In this document: positions 8,463 through 13,657 of the stretch, one piece after another | Layout: each line of letters starts with the position of its first letter | Position numbering within the stretch: the first letter of the stretch is position 1 | NCBI GenBank assembly: GCA_002363575.1 | Contig: DEWI01000009.1 | Location: forward strand, 1 to 13,657 | From: Verrucomicrobia bacterium UBA3214 | Lineage (GTDB): Bacteria > Verrucomicrobiota > Kiritimatiellia > RFP12 > UBA1067 | DNA: 13,657 nucleotides | Reading direction: 5' to 3' | The notes under the pieces: model-generated | The model's database searches: none | The model's input: the letters and a program-made list of their open reading frames with translations, nothing else | What the model was told of the DNA's origin: nothing | Translations under genes and position numbers: made by a program

Positions 8463-9302
8463 TCACAACTCTATTTCCAAGCCGTCCCAAGCGGGCTCGG
8501 CGACAGTCCCGGAAAGTCTCTTCAGCCAGTCTTCATGCGTCAGATCGTGGCACATATGCACGATGTAGGCCTTGCGAGGCGCGATGCACCCGATGTATTC
8601 GAGGCATCTGGCTAGAGACAGATGCGTGGGATGTTCGCGCTCGCGCAGGCAATTCAAAACGAGGACGTCGAGGCCGCGAAGGCGCGCCAGACCTTCCTCG
8701 CTTATCGCGTGGCAATCGCTTATGTACGCGAGCGACGCACCGCGTTCGCGCATCACATAGCCGCAGCACGGGAAGCCATGCTCCACGCGGACCGCTTCAA
8801 GCTCGATGCCGCCGATGGAAAACGGCGCGGAATTGCCGCGAAACTCGATTTGCGGGCGGTACAGGCCCATCTCGCCGCCCTTCGCGCTTATGTACGGGAA
8901 AATCGCGTGCATCTGCGCTATCGTCTCGTCAAGGGCATAGCAAGGCAGCGGCTTGCCGACCACGCGGTATTTCAGTCCGCGGTAGCGCGGATCGTCGCCA
9001 TCCACAGGGACTTTGACGCCGTTTATCGTATTGAACCGCCTGACGTCGTCAAAGCCCGCCACATGATCCATGTGCGCGTGCGTGAGAACCACGGCATCGA
9101 CGCGCGAAATCCCGTATTCGATGCAGGCGAGACGCAATTCCGGGGGCGTATCGACAAGAAACGCTTCCCCGGAATCCGCGACGACGTAAGCGCCGCAGCG
9201 GCGCCGCCTGTCGCGCGGATCCGCGGATGTGCAGACCCGGCAGCCGCAACCGATCTGCGGCACGCCTACGCTCGTCCCCGTACCTAGAAAACGGAATTTC
9301 AT
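8463..9302 (-). CDS. MBL-fold metallo-hydrolase, PhnP/RNase Z-like
   Basis: This 279-aa protein is a cytoplasmic metallo-beta-lactamase-fold phosphodiesterase-type enzyme. It opens with FLGTGTSVGVPQIGC, then the cysteine cluster C19, C21, C24 followed by DPRDRRRR, as in PhnP-like proteins, where such cysteines hold an extra structural zinc. The dinuclear metal motif is THAHMDH (H75, H77, D79, H80), with further likely ligands H175 in VRVEHG, D196 in YISDC and a late His in VHMCHDLTH (249-255). PhnP hydrolyses cyclic phosphoribosyl phosphates, but homologues outside phn operons have unknown substrates, and no phn gene is here. The ATG at 9302 is preferred: the conserved N-terminus starts there and GGAG sits 3 nt upstream. 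The open frame extends 20 codons further, but those codons are Arg/Pro-rich and overlap the hairpin at 9340-9360. Confidence 0.9.
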   Translation of the reverse strand: MKFRFLGTGTSVGVPQIGCGCRVCTSADPRDRRRRCGAYVVADSGEAFLVDTPPELRLACIEYGISRVDAVVLTHAHMDHVAGFDDVRRFNTINGVKVPVDGDDPRYRGLKYRVVGKPLPCYALDETIAQMHAIFPYISAKGGEMGLYRPQIEFRGNSAPFSIGGIELEAVRVEHGFPCCGYVMRERGASLAYISDCHAISEEGLARLRGLDVLVLNCLREREHPTHLSLARCLEYIGCIAPRKAYIVHMCHDLTHEDWLKRLSGTVAEPAWDGLEIEL

Positions 9303-9339
9303 CTGCTCCGCAAGCCGCCGCCGGCGAGGCTCTGCGCCC

Positions 9340-9360
9340 GGCGGCGCGCTTGCGCCCGCC
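9340..9360 (-). terminator. GC-rich hairpin behind the MFS gene, possible weak terminator or attenuator
   Basis: In the transcript of the minus strand, GGCGGGCGC and GCGCGCCGCC pair around an AA loop as nine base pairs with one bulged G. It lies 11 bp after the transporter stop and 37 bp before the metallo-hydrolase start. No run of T follows, so it is not a classic intrinsic terminator. It might stabilise the upstream mRNA end or reduce readthrough. Confidence 0.35.
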
Positions 9361-9371
9361 ATGCGGCGTTT

Positions 9372-10739
9372 TTACTTGAAGAACTGTTCGATTTCTTCGA
9401 GGGTCTTGCCCTTCGTCTCGGGCATGAAGAACGCCGCGGTGATGAAGTAGATCACGGTGAAGCCGGCGAGCGTGAAGAACACCGCCGCATACCCCACCTT
9501 CCCGACCCACGGGTAGAACACCGAGGCGATAGTCGTGGAAACACCCTGATTGATCAAGAGCGCGATCGCCATGCCGTTAGCGCGGATTCGCGCAGGCATA
9601 AGTTCGGAAAGCGCCAGCCAGACGCAAACGCCGGGGCCGGAGGCGAAGAAGCCGATGAACACCATGAAGGAAATCGCGGCCGCCCAGCCGGTCACGGGCG
9701 ATGCGGCGCATATGCCGTGCTCGATGCACCAGAAGCTGCCGCCGACGCCCGCGAGGCCGACGATGATGCCGAGCGTCCCCATCTTCAGAAGGAACTTGCG
9801 GCCCTTGAGATCGACGAGCGAAACGGCGACGATCGTCATCACGAGATTCACGATCTTGATGGCCGTGTCGGCGTAGTTCGCGACGATTCCAGGCAGCCCC
9901 GATTTGTTGAAAATATCGACGGAGTAGTTGAGGACGGAGTTTATGCCGGTCGCCTGCGTGCACGCGAGCACCACGACCGCAAGGCAGAACGGGTAGATAT
10001 ACTTCTTCTGGAAGAGCGAATCCTTCGCCACGGCCGCATTGTCGTCCTCGACGGCTCTCGCGATATTGCCCGCGGCCTTTTCAAGCTGCTTCTTCAGCCA
10101 CGTCGGGGATTCCTTCAAACCGAATATCCCAAAAAGGAAGAAGACGCCGGGAATCGCGGAAAGCCAGAACACCGTCTTCCACGCCGTCACTTTCGTGGCC
10201 GCCGCGAGCGCGGGATCGTCCGCAGCGCCGAAGAACTTCGTGACGCCGACGCCGACAAGCGCCATGAAAACGAGTCCGATCGTCAAGAAGAGCTGGAACA
10301 GCCCCGTCCCCTTGCCGCGGGACTCCGGAGGCAGGCACTCCGCGAGATACATCGGGATCACCACGCCGAGAAGACCGGCGGACGCGCCCTGCACAAACCG
10401 TCCGGCCAGCATCACCCAATATACGCCGTCGGAAAATACGATCATAGGAATGGACGAGAGGAATACGAGCGCGCCGATCAATATCGCCTTCTTGCGGCCA
10501 AGCCATTCCGCGAAGACGCCGGCAGGCAGCGAGCCGATCACGGAGCCGAAGAGAACCGCGCCCACGACGGTGGAAAGCTTCGCTTCCGTGAAATAGTTCA
10601 GCGCCTTGATATACGGCAGCGCCGATGCTATCGCGCCGACGTCGATTCCGTACAGGAGGCCTCCAAGGCCAGCCATCACCATCAAATATACCACATAGCG
10701 CTTGGTGTACGCCACGACGCCGCCGGTTCCGTTTTCCAT
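9372..10739 (-). CDS. MFS sugar porter family transporter
   Basis: This 455-aa protein is a 12-helix major facilitator of the sugar porter family (TC 2.A.1.1), which imports monosaccharides or polyols across the inner membrane, usually with H+ or by facilitation. Signatures in order: GGLLYGIDVGAI at 26-37 (family GGLLFGYD, here Ile for Tyr), EWLGRKK (78-84), PPESRGKG (137-144), KESPTWL (209-215), QATGIN (262-267), DLKGRK (310-315), a WLALSELMPARIR stretch around 374-386, and PETKGKTLEEIE (440-451). The central loop lies at about 215-250. The ATG at 10739 has the strong ribosome binding site AGAAGGGA ending 6 nt upstream and is served by the extended -10 promoter at 10791-10799. It is the first gene of the long leftward run. 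The substrate is not deducible; glucose, xylose or a related sugar would be typical. Confidence 0.95.
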   Translation of the reverse strand: MENGTGGVVAYTKRYVVYLMVMAGLGGLLYGIDVGAIASALPYIKALNYFTEAKLSTVVGAVLFGSVIGSLPAGVFAEWLGRKKAILIGALVFLSSIPMIVFSDGVYWVMLAGRFVQGASAGLLGVVIPMYLAECLPPESRGKGTGLFQLFLTIGLVFMALVGVGVTKFFGAADDPALAAATKVTAWKTVFWLSAIPGVFFLFGIFGLKESPTWLKKQLEKAAGNIARAVEDDNAAVAKDSLFQKKYIYPFCLAVVVLACTQATGINSVLNYSVDIFNKSGLPGIVANYADTAIKIVNLVMTIVAVSLVDLKGRKFLLKMGTLGIIVGLAGVGGSFWCIEHGICAASPVTGWAAAISFMVFIGFFASGPGVCVWLALSELMPARIRANGMAIALLINQGVSTTIASVFYPWVGKVGYAAVFFTLAGFTVIYFITAAFFMPETKGKTLEEIEQFFK

Positions 10740-10745
10740 TTTGAA

Positions 10746-10753
10746 TCCCTTCT
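10746..10753 (-). promoter_or_regulatory. Ribosome binding site of the MFS gene
   Basis: AGAAGGGA read on the minus strand ends 6 nt before the ATG at 10739 and decides this start over in-frame upstream codons near 10790, which would place the initiation codon inside the promoter region. Confidence 0.75.
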
Positions 10754-10790
10754 CTTGGGTGCCATGCCACAACGGCACGGCTTGTCGCAT

Positions 10791-10819
10791 ATTATACCAT
10801 ATTTACCCGCCTCTTGGCG
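10791..10819 (-). promoter_or_regulatory. Extended -10 promoter for the MFS gene
   Basis: The minus strand carries TGGTATAAT at 10799-10791, a perfect TGnTATAAT extended -10 element. There is no TTGACA; CGCCAA sits 17 bp upstream. Transcription would start near 10784, leaving a leader of about 45 nt before the start codon. It lies in the 124-bp gap behind the acyltransferase gene. Confidence 0.7.
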
Positions 10820-10863
10820 CACGCCATGGACGCCTGCGTGAAGTGCCCCCGATGCTTCGCCTC

Positions 10864-12066
10864 TCACACCTTGATGAATATTTTCTTGCGCATGAGGAAA
10901 TAGAGAATCGCCCACACGACTAGATATGAAGTCAGCCCGGCAAGCGCCTGGCCCCATTTGTCCGCCCACTTGCACAGTCCCGAGAACAGGAATTTCTGTA
11001 TCGTGCCGGAAACGCCCATCATCATGAGGATGTATGCGAGAATGGAGTTCTTGCCGACGGGGTCGAATGCGACGGTCCAGCGTTTCCATCCCCTCACGTC
11101 CACGATCCAATGGAACAGGGCTAGCATAGCAAGCGAATACGCGGATGCGTAGAGGAAGTACGACGGCGTTCCCAGTTTCTTGATCACCGGGTTGCCGAAG
11201 CCGAACTCGAACACGCAGGCTGCCAGCGCGGCGGCGGCGGCCCACGCCGCGAGGAGAAGCGACTTGCGCACGGGAGAGGGGCCGTCCTGCCTTTTGAGAA
11301 GTCGGCCCGCGAGCACGCCGAAGAGCGCAATCGCCGCACCGCAGGGAAGCGAGAAGAACGATTCGGGATCGTATTTGCCTTTCAAGTAGAGATGGTTCGG
11401 CCAGAGCGTACGATCCCAGTACGCGGCGATGTTGTTTTCCACCACGTAGGGGTTTGCGCCTTCCGGCGCGCCCGGCGCGAGGCAGAAGTGCTGCAGCAGG
11501 TAGCAGCCAGCGAGAAACGCGGCGGCGGTCGCCAAGAGCTTCCACGATTTCTTCACGTACATCGATAGCGTGGCCGCGACGCCCCATGAAAGCCCGATGA
11601 ATCCAAGTATGCTCGGCAGACGGAAGTCCGGATTGAACTTCAATATTCCGCCGAAGGATAGTCCGATGAGAAAGAGCGCGGCGGCGCGCGCGAGGAGCTT
11701 TAGCTGGATGGCGGGCGTGGAACGCCCGCGTTTCTGCTGCGCGGCGAGCGAGAAAGGCCAGGATACGCCAGCGAGGAAAAGGAACAGTGGAAAGATCGTA
11801 TCGTGCTGCGCGAGGCCAATCCAATCTACGTGTTTCATCTGCATGGCGAGCCACGCCTTTGGGTGCCCAAGCGCCGCGCAGATTCCGATCACGAGCGCCG
11901 AGCCGCCCGTGATGAAGAACATGTCGAATCCCCTCAGCGCGTCTATGGACGCGACGCGCTGCGAGGGAGCGGAGACGGCTTCCTTGGCTTCGCTTTTCTG
12001 CTGTTTCTCCGCCTGAACCGGCACATCGGAAGACTTGGCATTTGACACGGCGACCGTTCCTTTCAT
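10864..12066 (-). CDS. DUF5009/HGSNAT-like membrane acyltransferase
   Basis: This 400-aa protein has a polar Ala/Lys/Ser-rich tail at 1-36, then RVASIDALRGFDMFFITGG at 37-55 and about ten membrane helices. This is the DUF5009/HGSNAT-type (COG4299, NagX-like) family. Human HGSNAT carries acetyl from acetyl-CoA across the membrane onto terminal glucosamine; bacterial members often lie beside glycosidases for amino sugars. H79 in KHVDWIGL aligns by eye with the catalytic His of HGSNAT, followed by the conserved FPLFLFLAGVS at 92-102. GKNSILAY at 338-345 and a basic C-terminus (RKKIFIKV) complete it. The ATG at 12066 lies 7 nt after the stop of the short secreted gene, suggesting coupling; its own ribosome binding site is weak. 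An in-frame TTG at 12114 would overlap that gene's end. The acyl group and acceptor are unproven. Confidence 0.85.
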   Translation of the reverse strand: MKGTVAVSNAKSSDVPVQAEKQQKSEAKEAVSAPSQRVASIDALRGFDMFFITGGSALVIGICAALGHPKAWLAMQMKHVDWIGLAQHDTIFPLFLFLAGVSWPFSLAAQQKRGRSTPAIQLKLLARAAALFLIGLSFGGILKFNPDFRLPSILGFIGLSWGVAATLSMYVKKSWKLLATAAAFLAGCYLLQHFCLAPGAPEGANPYVVENNIAAYWDRTLWPNHLYLKGKYDPESFFSLPCGAAIALFGVLAGRLLKRQDGPSPVRKSLLLAAWAAAAALAACVFEFGFGNPVIKKLGTPSYFLYASAYSLAMLALFHWIVDVRGWKRWTVAFDPVGKNSILAYILMMMGVSGTIQKFLFSGLCKWADKWGQALAGLTSYLVVWAILYFLMRKKIFIKV

Positions 12067-12073
12067 TGTCTTT

Positions 12074-12376
12074 TCAGCGGGGAACTCCCTGGTGGCTGGA
12101 GTTGCCGGTGTCAAGGTAGTCCGTCATTTTCAGAGATTGTCCGGCGCCAAACCATTCCGCAAAATGTCCGCGCAGCCATTGCGCAGCGGCATCCGGACAT
12201 TCTACGACAACCGTCGTTCCCGCATAGAACGCCACGGGCGCGTCCATATCTGATCTGAATTCCACCGGCCTCGAAATCGGGACCAGTTCGATGGCGTTTG
12301 GGTTTGTCTTGTTGCCCGCGTTCAATTCCGGCGCCAAAACAGAAACGAATGCGACAAGAACGATAGTTTTTCTCAT
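12074..12376 (-). CDS. Short secreted protein, probable truncated GH20-type N-terminal domain
   Basis: This 100-aa protein begins with a signal peptide (RKT, hydrophobic at 4-15, likely cut after LNA at 18-20). Residues 36-77 resemble the N-terminal alpha/beta domain that precedes the catalytic barrel in GH20 beta-hexosaminidases and relatives: RPVEFR, then a strand VVVEC, then AAQWLRGHFAEWFG. That resemblance is from memory, not an alignment. After the Trp-Phe-Gly the protein runs only 23 residues to a stop, so the rest of such an enzyme is missing. It may be a decayed remnant or a genuine small secreted protein. Expression signals are intact: AAAGGAGG 11 nt upstream and an extended -10 promoter at 12425-12433. 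The TGA stop is 7 nt before the acyltransferase start, so the two are probably cotranscribed. Confidence 0.65.
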   Translation of the reverse strand: MRKTIVLVAFVSVLAPELNAGNKTNPNAIELVPISRPVEFRSDMDAPVAFYAGTTVVVECPDAAAQWLRGHFAEWFGAGQSLKMTDYLDTGNSSHQGVPR

Positions 12377-12387
12377 ATGCGTTTTAT

Positions 12388-12395
12388 CCTCCTTT
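12388..12395 (-). promoter_or_regulatory. Strong ribosome binding site of the short secreted gene
   Basis: AAAGGAGG on the minus strand is the best Shine-Dalgarno match in the window. It lies 11 nt before the ATG at 12376 and fixes that start against the long open frame that continues upstream into the repeat region. Confidence 0.8.
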
Positions 12396-12424
12396 ATCGT
12401 CGCCCTGTTGATGAATATGGGAAT

Positions 12425-12453
12425 ATTATAGCATAATCTGGCATGGTTTTGGC
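12425..12453 (-). promoter_or_regulatory. Extended -10 promoter for the short secreted gene and acyltransferase
   Basis: The minus strand reads TGCTATAAT at 12433-12425, again TGnTATAAT. The -35 region is not TTGACA; GCCAAA occurs 17 bp upstream. The surroundings are conspicuously AT-rich against a GC-rich background. Transcription would begin near 12418, with a leader of about 40 nt before the ATG at 12376. Confidence 0.7.
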
Positions 12454-12523
12454 GGGAAGGCGCAGCGTATCGGTCGGTGGTGAAGTTGCCGCATTGCCGG
12501 GCTTTCCTCCGGCGCCTTTCCCC

Positions 12524-12543
12524 GGTTTGCACGCGCGCAAACC
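12524..12543. repeat. Inverted repeat with 7-bp arms
   Basis: GGTTTGC and GCAAACC flank the 6-nt loop ACGCGC. There is no adjacent T run on either strand. It lies between the palindromic array and the promoter at 12425; its role is unknown and a chance origin is possible. The remaining bases of 12454-12610 show nothing else I can support. Confidence 0.4.
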
Positions 12544-12610
12544 CTGGCGGGGCGGCACGGCGCGCGACGATGATCCGCAACGCCCCGCCCGGAGCTTGTT
12601 GCCGCTCGCG

Positions 12611-12652
12611 CCAGTGATTCCAGTCGCATGCAAAGGCGACTGGAGTCACTGG
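12611..12652. repeat. 17-bp inverted repeat forming a long hairpin
   Basis: The arms at 12611-12627 and 12636-12652 are complementary at 16 of 17 positions around the 8-nt loop ATGCAAAG. The single difference is a T opposite G, which is a wobble pair in RNA from the plus strand and an A-C mismatch in RNA from the minus strand. The hairpin spans the first two units of the 22-bp array. Confidence 0.85.
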
Positions 12653-12808
12653 CAAAGGCGACTCCAGTCGCGAGGCAAGGCGACTCCAGTCGCGAGACAA
12701 GGCGACTCCAGTCGCGAGGCAAGGCGACTCCAGTCGCGAGGCAAGGCGACTAGAGTCGCGAAAGGAAGCGGCTAAAGTCGCGAAAAGAGGCGGCTAGAGT
12801 AGCGAAAG
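12611..12808. repeat. Tandem array of nine 22-bp units, each with an internal palindrome
   Basis: Units begin at 12611, 12633, 12655, 12677, 12699, 12721, 12743, 12765 and 12787, an exact 22-bp period. The core is GCGACTCCAGTCGC, two 6-bp arms around a 2-nt centre, found unchanged in the four units from 12655 to 12721; the unit at 12743 has the same arms with centre AG. Units at 12655, 12699 and 12721 are identical over all 22 bp and 12677 differs by one base, while outer units diverge. Seven of nine carry a GANTC site. The array starts 21 bp after the GH3 stop codon. The period is not a multiple of three, there are no unique spacers and no cas gene, so it is neither a conserved coding repeat nor a CRISPR. 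Confidence 0.95.
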
Positions 12809-12829
12809 CAGTGGAATCTGGCGGGTGAC

Positions 12830-13657
12830 TTACTTCTTCGCGGCGTGCCGGAGGACGAGCGAAAGGATCCGCTTTGCGCTGGCGCGGACTTTGCGCGGAT
12901 CGACCCAGCCGTCGCGAATTTGCTTGACGGAATCTTTAAGGGTTCCGCCGTCATTGGGCATTTTCACGTCATTACCGGCGGAAATCTCGGACCAAATGGC
13001 GGAAACGGCATACCAATCCGTCATCACGACCCCATTGTAGCCGAGTTCGCCGCGAAGGATGCCGTCGATTGCGCCGGTATCGGCGCCTGCCGCCCGTCCG
13101 TTCATGCCATTGTACGACGTCATGATGCAATCTGGCGAAGATTTGGCGAGAAGGATTTCAAATGCACGGATATATATTTCTCTGGCGGCGCGTTCGGATA
13201 TAATGCAAAGGTGCGAACGGTGGACATTCAGACGGTTGTGCATGACGTAATGCTTGGCCGTGGCGGAAAGGCCGGTGGATTGGATGCCTCGCACCACGGC
13301 GGCGCCCATTTCGCCGGCGAGCGCGGGGTCTTCGCCCATGAACTCCATGTTGCGCGCGCAGAGCGGATGGCGGTTGATGTTGATTCCCGGCGCGAGATAC
13401 ACATCCACGCCATACTGCCTGGCCTCAAGAGCCATTGCGCGCCCGACCTCCTCGGCCAAATCCACGTCGAACGAGCCGGCGAGCAGGTCTGTGGAGGGGA
13501 AGGAAGTCGTGGTACGCGTCTTGAGCCGCAGCCCCAGCGGGCCGTCCGCAGTCTGCACGCCGGGGACGCCATATTCATCCAGCCTGCCGATAGAGCCGGT
13601 GTTGCCGTCCGGGGCGATATTGGGCTTGCCGCAAAAAAGTTCCGCGAGTTCCGCGGC
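12830..13657 (-). CDS. GH3 glycoside hydrolase, 3' part (N-terminus outside the window)
   Basis: The visible 275 residues are the C-terminal end of a GH3 enzyme of the beta-glucosidase/beta-xylosidase type, acting on beta-linked sugars from the non-reducing end. Reading inward from the right edge: TGSIGRLDEYGVPGVQTADG (13543-13602), YLAPGININRHP, GEDPALAGE, TAKHYVMHN, SERAAREIYIRAFE, IMTSYNGMNG, and VVMTDWYAV with the likely nucleophile Asp at 13016-13018. The protein stops 62 residues after that Asp, right after RILSLVLRHAAKK, so no GH3 C-terminal domain or Fn3 domain follows. Classical two-domain GH3 enzymes continue for several hundred residues here. Either this is a single-domain enzyme, or the other domains precede the barrel, as in the reversed order known from some rumen beta-glucosidases. 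The KH context lacks the NagZ KHFPGHG signature. Confidence 0.92.
   Translation of the reverse strand, partial: AAELAELFCGKPNIAPDGNTGSIGRLDEYGVPGVQTADGPLGLRLKTRTTTSFPSTDLLAGSFDVDLAEEVGRAMALEARQYGVDVYLAPGININRHPLCARNMEFMGEDPALAGEMGAAVVRGIQSTGLSATAKHYVMHNRLNVHRSHLCIISERAAREIYIRAFEILLAKSSPDCIMTSYNGMNGRAAGADTGAIDGILRGELGYNGVVMTDWYAVSAIWSEISAGNDVKMPNDGGTLKDSVKQIRDGWVDPRKVRASAKRILSLVLRHAAKK

Noticed and set aside
7388..9016. Open frame of 542 codons on the plus strand over tsaD, the secreted protein and the metallo-hydrolase
   Set aside because: It crosses three recognised or well-supported minus-strand genes, has low-complexity Arg-rich content and no motif.
12067..12114. TTG at 12114 as start of the acyltransferase
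   Set aside because: It has no ribosome binding site, would overlap the end of the short secreted gene and adds only a Pro/Thr-rich stretch; the ATG at 12066 follows that gene's stop directly.
12377..12775. Overlapping open frames across the 22-bp array on both strands
   Set aside because: The repeat contains no stop codons in several frames, so open frames arise automatically. The period is not a multiple of three, so no single peptide repeat is preserved, and no start with a ribosome binding site exists.
12611..12808. CRISPR array
   Set aside because: Units are adjacent with no unique spacers of normal length, and no cas genes are nearby.
12611..12808. Plasmid-type iteron origin
   Set aside because: The 22-bp period would fit, but no replication initiator gene or AT-rich melting region is seen and the surrounding genes are chromosomal in character.

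Overview
This is a GC-rich bacterial chromosome segment in which every gene I can support lies on the minus strand, so transcription runs from the right edge to the left edge. The protein set suggests a PVC-type bacterium, perhaps a gut-associated Kiritimatiellota/Verrucomicrobiota lineage: an AGL-like fused glycogen debranching enzyme, a DUF5009/HGSNAT-type membrane acyltransferase, a GH20-like N-terminal fragment, a GH3 enzyme and a divergent MraY. That taxonomic reading is an inference from gene style, with no marker gene behind it.

Right to left. (1) 12830-13657 is the 3' end of a GH3 glycoside hydrolase cut by the window edge; it stops right after the (beta/alpha)8 domain. (2) 12377-12829 is a 453-base gap holding a 22-bp-period array of nine palindromic units (12611-12808), a 17-bp hairpin at its left end, a small inverted repeat (12524-12543) and an extended -10 promoter (12425-12433). 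(3) 12074-12376 encodes a 100-aa secreted protein with an excellent ribosome binding site that looks like the truncated N-terminus of a GH20-type protein. Seven bases later comes a 400-aa DUF5009/HGSNAT-like membrane acyltransferase (10864-12066). (4) A second extended -10 promoter (10791-10799) precedes a sugar-porter MFS transporter (9372-10739). (5) Behind it, with gaps of 46-117 bp, follow a PhnP-like metallo-beta-lactamase hydrolase, a secreted protein of unknown function, tsaD, a three-helix PQ-loop/SemiSWEET-like protein, a 1304-aa glycogen debranching enzyme, an orphan OmpR-type response regulator and mraY.

How the genes fit together: the right half reads as a carbohydrate cassette (GH3 hydrolase, GH20 remnant, amino-sugar-type acyltransferase, sugar transporter). 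The debranching enzyme and the PQ-loop protein add glucan turnover and possibly sugar passage. tsaD, mraY and the metallo-hydrolase are housekeeping-type genes strung into the same direction. Nothing here is a defence system, phage, IS element, CRISPR or RNA gene. The feature least explained by known gene families is the 22-bp palindromic array downstream of the GH3 gene.
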